Below are positions 1 to 8,230 of a stretch of DNA of 64,000 bases, one piece after another. The notes below the pieces were generated by a model that saw only the letters and a program-made list of their open reading frames with translations, was not told the DNA's origin and did no database searches. Position numbers and translations under genes: made by a program. Source of the DNA: Paenibacillus chondroitinus NBRC 15376 (lineage in GTDB: Bacteria; Bacillota; Bacilli; Paenibacillales; NBRC-103111); assembly GCF_004000765.1 (NCBI RefSeq), contig NZ_BILW01000028.1, positions 17,802-81,801 of the forward strand, read 5' to 3'. Each line of letters starts with the position of its first letter. Position 1 is the stretch's first letter.

Positions 1-631
1 AGGGAATGAACCGTAGATTTTGCCTTGCCGGGTGATTCACACGTCCGGCATACCCTAAGTTGTCTGCGCAGAGCAGACAGGCTGGATAGCTGCTTTGCGG
101 CAGCGTTTTGAGCAGGGCAATTTCCTTCGGATCCTTCTCCGGCTTGGAGAGATTGATCGTAATTTCAAGATCACCGTAAGCGGTCCCCGCCAGCCAGTAT
201 TCATTTTTCTGAATACGATCCATTCGAATATAATTGGAATCAATCGATTGTTTATAAAAATAATTCGTTGCCGCCTCTACCCCACTGGTCTTCGCCGTGT
301 TCCAGAATTGATTCACAACTTCGGAAGGACGGGGCATGAGCACCCCCATAATCCGTGCGTCCAACAGATCCCGGTACGTGGCTGTGTTCTCTTCCAGAAG
401 GCCTGCCTCGAAAGCTGCATCCAGCAGATCTTCCAACAGGGATACAGGGCTGCTTAACTTCTCATCCGGCACTTCTCCTGCATAAGGTTCAGCAAGCCCG
501 AATAGATCAAGCAATGCATTTCGTGAAGTATAGACATCCAACTGCTCGATAAGTCCATTTTGTTTCGCAAACTGTAGGAGCCTCTCTATGGTCAATGCCG
601 TTAACTGCGATGCTTCAACTGTCCGTTCCAT
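1..631 (-). CDS. galT: UDP-glucose--hexose-1-phosphate uridylyltransferase, 3' part missing
   Basis: GalT exchanges UMP between UDP-glucose and galactose-1-phosphate in the cytoplasmic Leloir pathway. The gene runs off the left edge, so about 210 N-terminal residues are visible. Reading the minus strand from the ATG at 631 gives an uninterrupted frame starting MERTVEASQL and carrying the Bacillus-type GalT signature CLLCADNLGYAGR followed by NHPARQNLRFIP. An in-frame ATG at 640 abuts the AAAGGA ribosome site, whereas the ATG at 631 lies 9 nt from it, so 631 is preferred. It is the third gene of galK-galE-galT, 25 bp after galE. Family assignment is confident; the active-site half is outside the window. 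Confidence 0.9.
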   Translation of the reverse strand, partial: MERTVEASQLTALTIERLLQFAKQNGLIEQLDVYTSRNALLDLFGLAEPYAGEVPDEKLSSPVSLLEDLLDAAFEAGLLEENTATYRDLLDARIMGVLMPRPSEVVNQFWNTAKTSGVEAATNYFYKQSIDSNYIRMDRIQKNEYWLAGTAYGDLEITINLSKPEKDPKEIALLKTLPQSSYPACLLCADNLGYAGRVNHPARQNLRFIP

Positions 632-656
632 GTGCTTCATTCCTTTCTAAACAAGC

Positions 657-1643
657 TTACTCCGCGTAACCGCTCGGGTTATTTTGGTGCCAATTCCATG
701 CGCTCTCAATGATGGATTCCAAAGAATCGCGGCTAGGCTTCCATCCTAGTTCCGTTCTTGCACGCTCAGAGGAGGCGATTAAGGTAGCAGGGTCACCTGC
801 TCTGCGCGGCTCGATTACTGCAGGTATCGCATGCCCCGTTACTTTGCGGGCGATATCGATCACTTGCTTAACCGAGAAGCCTGTGCCGTTGCCCAGGTTA
901 TAAATATTGCTTTCTGCTCCGCCGCGCAGCTTCTCTACCGCAAGCACGTGGGCGCTCGCCAAATCGCTAACGTGGATATAGTCGCGCACGCAAGTGCCGT
1001 CTTCCGTGGCATAGTCATCGCCATAGATGGAGATATGCGCTCTCTGACCAAGTGCTACTTGCAAAATAATTGGAATCAGGTGCGTCTCCGGGCTGTGATC
1101 CTCGCCGATTTTGCCGCCGGCGTGTGCGCCCGCTGCATTAAAATACCGAAGAGATACATATTTGATGCCATGGGCCGTGTCGAACCATTTCATCATTTTT
1201 TCCATTGCCAGCTTCGTTTCGCCGTAGGTATTCGTCGGCAGAGTACGATCGCTTTCCAGGATCGGAATGTTCTCAGGTTCGCCGTACGTCGCTGCTGTCG
1301 ATGAGAACACGATATTTTTCACGCCGTATTGATTCATTTTTTCAAGCAGGCAAAGCGTTCCGTACACGTTATTGTGATAGTATTTGGCAGGATTCGTCAT
1401 GCTCTCGCCAACTAGCGAATTAGCTGCGAAATGGATGATCGCGTCAATGCTGTTTTCCGTAAAAACAGTGTCCAGAAACGCGCTGTCACGCAGATCACCG
1501 ACATACAGCTTGCCACCAAGCACGGCATCTCTATGCCCTTGCTGCAAGTTATCGACAATTACAACCTCTTCCCCTTTTTCCAGCAGCTCAGCCACTGCAT
1601 GCGAACCGATATACCCAGCTCCACCCGTTACTAGAATCGCCAT
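657..1643 (-). CDS. galE: UDP-glucose 4-epimerase
   Basis: GalE interconverts UDP-galactose and UDP-glucose with bound NAD. The 328-residue product has the N-terminal Rossmann motif GGAGYIGS (residues 7-14), the catalytic S/T region FSSTAATYG, the YGETK Tyr-Lys pair and the YFNAAGA loop, which are hallmarks of short-chain extended epimerases. Length matches the family. Its ATG directly follows the galK stop codon with no intervening base, which implies co-transcription and translational coupling. galT follows after 25 bp. Nothing looks damaged. Confidence 0.96.
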   Translation of the reverse strand: MAILVTGGAGYIGSHAVAELLEKGEEVVIVDNLQQGHRDAVLGGKLYVGDLRDSAFLDTVFTENSIDAIIHFAANSLVGESMTNPAKYYHNNVYGTLCLLEKMNQYGVKNIVFSSTAATYGEPENIPILESDRTLPTNTYGETKLAMEKMMKWFDTAHGIKYVSLRYFNAAGAHAGGKIGEDHSPETHLIPIILQVALGQRAHISIYGDDYATEDGTCVRDYIHVSDLASAHVLAVEKLRGGAESNIYNLGNGTGFSVKQVIDIARKVTGHAIPAVIEPRRAGDPATLIASSERARTELGWKPSRDSLESIIESAWNWHQNNPSGYAE

Positions 1644-2825
1644 TTACAATACCTCCCCGATTTGTTCGACGCCATTCCCGATGTCACATACATAGAAACT
1701 TGGTGTCAATCCTGTTTTTTCCGTATATTCTTTGCCAACTTGATCGATAAATGTTTGTACGCTGTCTTCGTGAACCAAGGAAACTGTACATCCGCCAAAG
1801 CCTGCGCCAGTCATACGAGCACCTAGCACACCCGGAACCTTCAGCGCTGCCTCAACCATCGCATCCAGCTCAACGCCTGTTACTTCATAGAGATCACGCA
1901 GTGAGTTATGGGAACCAATCATCAGCTGGCCAAAAGCTTCAAGATCATTCTGTTCCAGAACCTCGATCGACTTGAGCACACGATCAATTTCTTCTACAAC
2001 GTGCTGCGCTCTGCGGCGAACAGTTTCTTCCGGGATCAAGTGTTTGAATTCGTTGAACTGATCCAGGTTTAACTGGCCAAGCAATGTGAGGGATGGGAAT
2101 TGCTTTTGCAAGTAAGTGACCGCCTGCTCACATTGGCTTCTTCTTTCGTTGTAAGCGGAGTCGACGAGACCTCTGCGTTTGTTCGTGTTTCCGATCACCA
2201 GCTTGTAGCTGCCGCTTTGGAACGGCACATGGCGGTACTCCAGCGTATCGCACATGAGCAGGATCGCGTGGTCCTTTTTCCCATTGGCTACTGCAAATTG
2301 GTCCATGATTCCACAGTTCACGCCAACGAATTGATTTTCTGTTTTTTGCGCCAGAAGGGCGATTTTCACCGTATCAATCGGATACTTCTCAAGCGTCTCC
2401 AGAGCGTAAGCCGTCACTACCTCGATGGAAGCCGAAGAGGAAAGTCCAGCGCCGTTCGGAATTTCACCATGGAACAAAAGATCGTAACCTTTCGTAACCG
2501 GCATACCTTCTTTGGCTAAGTGAGCAAAGATCCCTTTCGGATAGTTGATCCAGTTATCTTCCTCTTGGTAGGTCAAGTCATCTATGGAAATTTGTTTGCG
2601 AAGGGCCAGATTGGTCGATGCAAATCCGATGACACGGTCTTGTCTTGGACGGATCAGCAGTGTCGTTCCGAACGTTAATGCAGCAGGGAATACATAACCG
2701 CCATTATAATCCGTGTGCTCACCGATCAGGTTAACCCGGCCTGGAGCATGGAACGCTGAAATTGGTGCTGCGGATTCCCCGTAAATTTCAATAAACGTGT
2801 CTTTTAAAGCTTGCAAATCTGCCAT
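1644..2825 (-). CDS. galK: galactokinase
   Basis: GalK phosphorylates galactose with ATP and starts the Leloir pathway. The 393-residue product contains the galactokinase signature GRVNLIGEHTDYNGG near residue 30, the GHMP-kinase ATP loop PNGAGLSSSAS near residue 125, and the C-terminal MTGAGFGGC motif near residue 345. It is the first gene of galK-galE-galT. Upstream, a TATACT-like -10 (2882-2887 on the complementary strand) lacks a convincing -35, as is common at activator-dependent promoters, and an inverted repeat at 2927-2944 sits about 60 bp upstream of the likely start point. This fits control by the divergent AraC-type gene, which is inference. Confidence 0.96.
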   Translation of the reverse strand: MADLQALKDTFIEIYGESAAPISAFHAPGRVNLIGEHTDYNGGYVFPAALTFGTTLLIRPRQDRVIGFASTNLALRKQISIDDLTYQEEDNWINYPKGIFAHLAKEGMPVTKGYDLLFHGEIPNGAGLSSSASIEVVTAYALETLEKYPIDTVKIALLAQKTENQFVGVNCGIMDQFAVANGKKDHAILLMCDTLEYRHVPFQSGSYKLVIGNTNKRRGLVDSAYNERRSQCEQAVTYLQKQFPSLTLLGQLNLDQFNEFKHLIPEETVRRRAQHVVEEIDRVLKSIEVLEQNDLEAFGQLMIGSHNSLRDLYEVTGVELDAMVEAALKVPGVLGARMTGAGFGGCTVSLVHEDSVQTFIDQVGKEYTEKTGLTPSFYVCDIGNGVEQIGEVL

Positions 2826-2926
2826 TCTGGCACCGCCTTTAGTTTTTTATGAGTAGGATGTAGGAGCAAGTTTGTAACTTCAGTATAAGAGAAGAATCCA
2901 GTGTTGGCTATGGAAGCATGTTATTT

Positions 2927-2944
2927 TCACATGGAAAAATGTGA
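2927..2944. promoter_or_regulatory. inverted repeat, candidate operator of the galK / AraC-type intergenic region
   Basis: TCACAT and ATGTGA form a perfect 6-bp inverted repeat separated by six bases in the 198-bp divergent intergenic region. It is centred roughly 60 bp upstream of the expected galK transcription start, a typical position for an AraC-family activator. The binding protein is inferred from location only. Confidence 0.4.
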
Positions 2945-3023
2945 TTTCACTATTTCTACTTGACTGCTAAGTATGGTAAATTAAAAGGAGCATAAGGACA
3001 TATCAACGGAGCTGAAGAAAGCC

Positions 3024-3881
3024 ATGCCCAAGCAGGAAAGCTATTATGTCGTTTCGAACCCACTGCCATCCTCAGAGAGCGCTTTGACCGTGCTCTTTGC
3101 TGGAGAAAGCCAGACTAAGCCCGTGCATCGGTTAGGCCCTAAAGTGTATGATTACTACTTAATTCACTATGTCATTTCAGGGAGAGGCGTATTTTCCACA
3201 CAGGGGGAAGAGTATGCGCTAGGCGCGGGAGACAGCTTCGTCATCGAACCGGAGCAGCTTATCAGCTATGTTTCGGATGACAACGATCCGTGGCATTACT
3301 GCTGGATTGCCTTTACAGGCGAACAAGCTCCATCTTTGGTAGCTTCAACAGGCATCAATCCCTTGCAGCCTATTCTGCACAACAAACGCAACCGGCATAT
3401 CCCCGTCTTGTTTCGTCATATTCAGCAAGCTTTGCGAGCAAAGAAAGTGAGTGCCCAGCTGAAATCCATCGGCTATTTGCTCCTTCTACTAGGCGAGTAT
3501 CGCGAAGCTCTATCTACATCCACAACAGCCGGCGTCATCTCTGACGCAGAGAGCGACCGGATCGTGCAGCAGGCTATTCACTACTTGTCCACCCAATATG
3601 CCGAGCCGATTACGATTGAAATGATGGCAGAGAGCCTGGGCTATAACCGCGCCTATTTGTCTCGCCTCTTCAAGCGCCACACCAAGGTCACGCCCGTGAC
3701 ATTTCTGCTCAAGCTTCGTGTGGATAAAGCACGTCAACTGCTGCGCGAGCGGCTGGAACTGACGATTGAGCAGATCGCCGCTTCTGTCGGCTTTTATGAC
3801 CCGTTATATTTTTCCAAACAATTCCGCCGCTTATACGGCGTTTCTCCGAGTGAGTACCGGAATCAAATCAAATTATTATAA
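3024..3881 (+). CDS. AraC family transcriptional regulator, probable regulator of the galactose operon
   Basis: The 285-residue protein has an N-terminal cupin-like AraC sugar-binding domain (about 20-165, with the YLIHYVISGRG strand and the GAGDSFVIEP turn) and a C-terminal pair of helix-turn-helix motifs (about 185-283; LGYNRAYLSRLFKRH and IAASVGFYDPLYFSKQFRR). This layout is that of Gram-positive MsmR/AraC regulators of sugar genes. It is divergent from galK with a shared 198-bp promoter region. Control of galK-galE-galT by galactose or a galactoside is inferred from adjacency. GalR-type LacI control is the more usual arrangement in many Bacillota. Confidence 0.88.
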   Translation: MPKQESYYVVSNPLPSSESALTVLFAGESQTKPVHRLGPKVYDYYLIHYVISGRGVFSTQGEEYALGAGDSFVIEPEQLISYVSDDNDPWHYCWIAFTGEQAPSLVASTGINPLQPILHNKRNRHIPVLFRHIQQALRAKKVSAQLKSIGYLLLLLGEYREALSTSTTAGVISDAESDRIVQQAIHYLSTQYAEPITIEMMAESLGYNRAYLSRLFKRHTKVTPVTFLLKLRVDKARQLLRERLELTIEQIAASVGFYDPLYFSKQFRRLYGVSPSEYRNQIKLL

Positions 3882-3883
3882 AA

Positions 3884-3922
3884 AAGGGCTGCATCAGGAC
3901 CATGAGTGATCCTGTGCAACCC
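3884..3922. terminator. bidirectional intrinsic terminator
   Basis: AAGGG-TGCA-CAGGA pairs with the downstream TCCTG-TGCA-CCCTT. A-rich and T-rich flanks serve both strands. It separates the convergent AraC-type regulator and chemoreceptor genes. Confidence 0.8.
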
Positions 3923-3928
3923 TTCTTC

Positions 3929-5929
3929 TTATTTGAGCTTAAATCGGCTGATCTGTTCCTGCAGGTTGACAGCCATGACGCTAAGTGATTCCGAGGAAGC
4001 GGAAATCTCCTCCATCGCCTGCAATTGCCCGCTCGAAAGCTTGGCAATGTCTTGAAGTTCCAGCAACGCTTGTTTCACCACGCCAGCCGTCTCTTGCGCA
4101 GAAGCCGCCACTTCCTCCGTCCCTGCCGATATCTCCTCGGAGGCCGCCGAAACCTCCTGAATTTGATCATTTACACTTTGAACGGAAGCTAAAATGGATT
4201 GGAAAACTTCGCCGGCTGCCTGAACAAGCACCGAACCTTTCTCCACTTCCGACAGTCCACCGCGCATGGAACCGGATGCCTCTTTGGTTGCCGCAATCGT
4301 TTCGCTGATAATCGCGGTTATATCCACAGTTGCTCTGCTGGTCTGCTCCGCAAGCTTTTTCACCTCGCTCGCAACGACGGCAAAACCTCGGCCATGCTCG
4401 CCAGCTCTTGCGGCTTCGATCGACGCATTCAGGGCCAAGAGGTTCGTTTGCGAGGCAATGCCCGAAATAAATCCGGCAATTTGGCGAATTTGCTCCGATT
4501 TCTCCTCTAAGCCGAGTACCAGGCCCGCCGTATGCTCTACGACGTGGCAGACCTCGTTCATTTGAGCAACCGCCTGCACGATTTCGACATTCCCTCTGCC
4601 TGCTTGCTCGACAACACTCTGCACGGTTTCCGATACGTCTGTTGACGATTCGGCAATTTTTTGCACGCCGGTCGACATCTCATTCATAGCTGTCGAAATT
4701 TGTTCAGAGGCTTGATAATTTGCCTCTGAGCCGCCGACCACTTGCTTCACGGCAAGTGTGATATGTTCAGACGATTTCGTCGACTCGTAAGCGATCGCTG
4801 TCAGTTCTTCAGAGGATGCGGCTGTATGGGAGACGGCTTCCGATATGTTGCCAATGATCTCCGAGAAGGAAGAGAGCATGCCATTTATGTTTTTCCGCAT
4901 AGAGGCAATCTCGTCTTCGCCGCGGTCGGGCAACCTTCCGGATAAGTCCCCCATGCCGACTTGCTGCATCAGCGTCGAGATCGCCGTGATAGGCCGGACG
5001 ATCGCTCTAGAAACGACAATAGCCAGCAGAATCACGAGAACAGCAGCAATGACCAGCATAGTGACCGCATTTTTCTGAAGCAGATTAACCTTCTGATACA
5101 CTTCGGACTGCTCAGCGGTCAGCATTAGCTTCCAACCCGTTGCCTCAATCGTTTGATAAGCGGCCGACTTCAAAGTCCCGTCCGGTTCTTTGTATAAAAT
5201 ATATCCGCTTTTATCCTTAAATACGGTGTTCTTGTAAAGCTCCAGCTTCTCAGGGGTCGATGACTCCTCAAGCCTTTGTCCGGTTTTATTCGGATGAACG
5301 AGATACATGCCGCTCGGAGAGAGCAAATAACCGTAACCTGTCTCACCGAATTTGGTATGGTTTATAAAGGACATGATTTGTTCAGGAACGAGAAACACCT
5401 GCACGATACCGCGGAATTCACCTTTAGCATCGACGAGCGGGAGATCGATAATTATAATATTTTTCCCACTGCTTGCCTCAGTTCTGATATCGGAGACCGC
5501 CAGCTTTTTATTCGCGGCCGCTTTCTTGTAATTGTCGAAATTCGTCACGTCTGCCTTACCGCCACTTGTGTCTGTCGAGAACCCTTGCGGGTCAACATAC
5601 GCCAATTTATAAATCTCAGGATCACTCTCCGCCATGATCTGGAGTACTGGCAGGATCGTGCTCGTTTTGGCATTCATGAACTCCGGATGCGCTTTGACAA
5701 CGGATTGGATGGCCGTAATTTTCCCATTCAGCCAACCGTTCATTTCGTTCGAACTTAGCTCCGCGAGACGAATTTGCTTATCTTTTGTCTCCGTTTCCAT
5801 GAAGGAAGCGGACTGTCTTGTAAGAATGAACGAAGAGACCAACAAGGGAATCAGCGAGACGGTGAGTAACAGCAGCAGCATTTTCACCTTAACCGACTTA
5901 GCTCCCAGTAAATTGCGTAAAATTGACAT
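3929..5929 (-). CDS. methyl-accepting chemotaxis protein with extracellular Cache sensor
   Basis: This 666-residue membrane chemoreceptor senses an extracellular ligand and signals to CheA. Visible parts are an N-terminal transmembrane helix (about 17-37), a periplasm-facing double-Cache-type domain (about 40-275; motifs YLLSPSGMYLVHPN and the GWKLMLT end), a second transmembrane helix (about 290-310), a HAMP domain, and the long coiled-coil signalling domain. The conserved hairpin tip is seen as IAGFISGIASQTNLLALNA and EAARAGEHGRGFAVVA. AGGGG lies 8 nt before the ATG. It is monocistronic, with a terminator at 3884-3922. The ligand is unknown. Confidence 0.95.
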   Translation of the reverse strand: MSILRNLLGAKSVKVKMLLLLLTVSLIPLLVSSFILTRQSASFMETETKDKQIRLAELSSNEMNGWLNGKITAIQSVVKAHPEFMNAKTSTILPVLQIMAESDPEIYKLAYVDPQGFSTDTSGGKADVTNFDNYKKAAANKKLAVSDIRTEASSGKNIIIIDLPLVDAKGEFRGIVQVFLVPEQIMSFINHTKFGETGYGYLLSPSGMYLVHPNKTGQRLEESSTPEKLELYKNTVFKDKSGYILYKEPDGTLKSAAYQTIEATGWKLMLTAEQSEVYQKVNLLQKNAVTMLVIAAVLVILLAIVVSRAIVRPITAISTLMQQVGMGDLSGRLPDRGEDEIASMRKNINGMLSSFSEIIGNISEAVSHTAASSEELTAIAYESTKSSEHITLAVKQVVGGSEANYQASEQISTAMNEMSTGVQKIAESSTDVSETVQSVVEQAGRGNVEIVQAVAQMNEVCHVVEHTAGLVLGLEEKSEQIRQIAGFISGIASQTNLLALNASIEAARAGEHGRGFAVVASEVKKLAEQTSRATVDITAIISETIAATKEASGSMRGGLSEVEKGSVLVQAAGEVFQSILASVQSVNDQIQEVSAASEEISAGTEEVAASAQETAGVVKQALLELQDIAKLSSGQLQAMEEISASSESLSVMAVNLQEQISRFKLK

Positions 5930-6095
5930 CTATTAAGCCCCTCTCCTTCAAGCCTGATTTTCTTCATCCGAAAATGGCATTCGCTCCGAAATTTCGTCAT
6001 ACCACGACAAAAAACCTCTTTATTTCGACACAATATGACAAGAATCACAGCAGGATATGCCTTGGATACCAGACATGCGCCACTTCCCCCAGACC

Positions 6096-6139
6096 AAAAT
6101 AAAAACACCACCTCAGGAGCTATAACTCCCGAAGTGGTG
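6096..6139 (-). terminator. intrinsic terminator of the bmpA-type transport operon
   Basis: On the minus strand CACCAC-TTCGGGAG pairs with CTCCTGA-GGTGGTG and is followed by TTTTTATTTT. It lies just after the last permease gene. Confidence 0.88.
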
Positions 6140-6165
6140 CATCGCTATTTGCTAACTTCTAACGT

Positions 6166-7149
6166 TTATCGTTTACCCGGATCGTAAGGCTCACCAAGAG
6201 CCGATGGCGCTTTCGCCCTGCCTACTGCGCCTGCCAGAACCAAGATCGTTAACACATAAGGCAGCATGTAGAGGAACTCCTGTGGGATGTTCTTGGAGAA
6301 ATCGAACAACCGCATGAAGTTGTTGAGCGCCTGCGCCATACCGAAGAACACGGCAGCGCCAAGTGCGCCAAACGGATGCCACTTGCCGAAGATCATCGCA
6401 GCCATCGCAATAAAGCCTTGGCCGGAAATCGTACTATGCGAGAAAGTACTTGTTGTCGTCAATGTAATGGTTGCGCCGCCAAGTCCACCAAGCAGACCGC
6501 TGATCAAAACAGCGATGTAACGCACGCGCTTAACCTTAATCCCAACGGTATCTGCGGCACTTGGGTGCTCACCGACGGAGCGAAGGCGCAGACCGAATGG
6601 TGTTTTGAACAGCACATAATACGTAACAGCAACGAGAATTAGAGCAATATAGGTTGTCGGATAAGCAGTAAAGAAAGCATATCCGATATAAGGAATTTTC
6701 GACAAAAGCGGAAACTCCCATTTTGAAAATACATCATTTAACGTTTCCGTTTGACCAGCGCCATTGAATAACACTTTAACCAGGAACAGCGTGACGCCGG
6801 CAGCCAAGAAGTTAATCACGACGCCGCTGATAACTTGATTCGCTTTAAAAGTAATAGTCGCTACTGCATGAATGAGCGCGAAGATAAGCGCAAACAGCAT
6901 GGCCGTCAGCAAGCCGATCCACGGGGACCAAACCCCCATGTTTGCCTCTTCCGCATAATAAGCGCCAACCGCGGATGCGAAGGCTCCGGAAACCATAAGC
7001 CCTTCAATCCCGATATTCACCACGCCGGAGCGCTCCGAGAAAATACCGCCAAGAGCACCGAAAATCAGCGCTGTCGAGTATACGAGCGTTGTGTTAATAA
7101 GTTCACTGAATTTCGTGAAAAACGCGTTAAGCATTGTGAGCAGGTCCAT
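6166..7149 (-). CDS. nupQ: nucleoside-type ABC transporter permease (NupQ/YufQ-like)
   Basis: This 327-residue integral membrane protein has eight or more hydrophobic helices and the BPD-transp-2 family motif ERSGVVNIGIEGLMVSGAF near residue 40. It is the second permease of a BmpA-type importer, homologous by layout to Bacillus NupNOPQ (YufN-YufQ), which imports guanosine and other nucleosides. It begins 1 nt after the stop of the first permease and is the last gene of the operon. Nucleoside specificity comes from family knowledge; the sequence alone does not fix the substrate. Confidence 0.88.
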   Translation of the reverse strand: MDLLTMLNAFFTKFSELINTTLVYSTALIFGALGGIFSERSGVVNIGIEGLMVSGAFASAVGAYYAEEANMGVWSPWIGLLTAMLFALIFALIHAVATITFKANQVISGVVINFLAAGVTLFLVKVLFNGAGQTETLNDVFSKWEFPLLSKIPYIGYAFFTAYPTTYIALILVAVTYYVLFKTPFGLRLRSVGEHPSAADTVGIKVKRVRYIAVLISGLLGGLGGATITLTTTSTFSHSTISGQGFIAMAAMIFGKWHPFGALGAAVFFGMAQALNNFMRLFDFSKNIPQEFLYMLPYVLTILVLAGAVGRAKAPSALGEPYDPGKR

Positions 7150-7150
7150 G

Positions 7151-8230
7151 TTACGACGCCCTCTCTTTCTTGCGTTTGCTATAGAACGGGATGAGCACCC
7201 ATTTGACGATGCCTTGTGTGGCTACGAAGAAAATCACCGAGCCGATAACGATGCGGATAATTTCCGGCGGCACGTCGGCCCCGAAGCTCATTCCCGCCGA
7301 TCCGTAGGATAATCCGCCGAACAGCGCGGCCCCTAGGACAATCCCGAGCGGATTGTTAGCGCCCAGCAAGGATACTGCGATCCCATCAAAGCCGTAACCA
7401 GGCGAAGCTGCCGCAACGACCTGATAATGAAACACACCGAGTATTTCAAATACGCCGCCTAGACCGGCAAAAATACCCGAGATAAACATCGCTTTAACAA
7501 TGTTGCGATTCACGTTCATGCCCGCATACTTCGCAGCATCAATATTATGGCCTACGGCACGCAGCTCGTAGCCTTGTCTTGTTTTCCAAAGAATAATATA
7601 GAAGACGATGGCCGCGAGGATCGCAATCACGGTACCCCAGTGAATCCTGGCATGGTTCATCAGCTCCGACAACCAAGTGATGCTAAGGGAAGCCGAGTCC
7701 TGAATCATATAGGAACGCTGCTGCTTCGGCTCCAATAGGAACGTATTCACGATATAGTTTGACAGGAATAACGCGATCCAATTGAGCATGATCGTCGTGA
7801 TAACCTCGTTAACCCCGCGTTTGGCTTTCAAGTAACCCGCGATAGCTCCCCAGAGTCCGCCAATAAGCGCTCCAACGATAACAGCCAACGGCGCATGAAT
7901 AATCCATGGAAGGCCTGTCACTTTCACACCGATAAAAGTAGCCCCCGTCATCCCCATGACGAACTGCCCCTCTGCTCCGATGTTAAATAGGCCTGTCCGG
8001 AATGCAAATGCAACGGATAACCCCGTCAAAATCAAAGGCGTAATCGCACGAATCGATTCCCCGATGTCATACGAATTTCCGAAAATGCGGGCAAATAATG
8101 CCCCGTAGGCAGCTATCGGATTATAGCCGCCTGCCAGCATGACGAGCGCTCCGAATAACAGCCCGAGCACAATCGCCACGATGGGATTCACCGCAGATTC
8201 ACTTGTAAAAATACGAGCAACCTTATTCAT
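7151..8230 (-). CDS. nupP: nucleoside-type ABC transporter permease (NupP/YufP-like)
   Basis: This 359-residue polytopic membrane protein is the first permease of the importer. It carries the family pattern FRTGLFNIGAEGQFVMG near residue 85 and the conserved EAA-like stretch GHNIDAAKYAGMN in its second half. Its ATG overlaps the end of the ATPase gene within ATGAATAA, which suggests translational coupling. Together with the next permease it should form the heterodimeric membrane channel. Confidence 0.88.
   Translation of the reverse strand: MNKVARIFTSESAVNPIVAIVLGLLFGALVMLAGGYNPIAAYGALFARIFGNSYDIGESIRAITPLILTGLSVAFAFRTGLFNIGAEGQFVMGMTGATFIGVKVTGLPWIIHAPLAVIVGALIGGLWGAIAGYLKAKRGVNEVITTIMLNWIALFLSNYIVNTFLLEPKQQRSYMIQDSASLSITWLSELMNHARIHWGTVIAILAAIVFYIILWKTRQGYELRAVGHNIDAAKYAGMNVNRNIVKAMFISGIFAGLGGVFEILGVFHYQVVAAASPGYGFDGIAVSLLGANNPLGIVLGAALFGGLSYGSAGMSFGADVPPEIIRIVIGSVIFFVATQGIVKWVLIPFYSKRKKERAS

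Noticed and set aside
5884..6111. 75-codon minus-strand frame between the chemoreceptor and the permease gene
   Set aside because: It overlaps the start of the chemoreceptor in another frame, has no ribosome site and no recognisable protein features.
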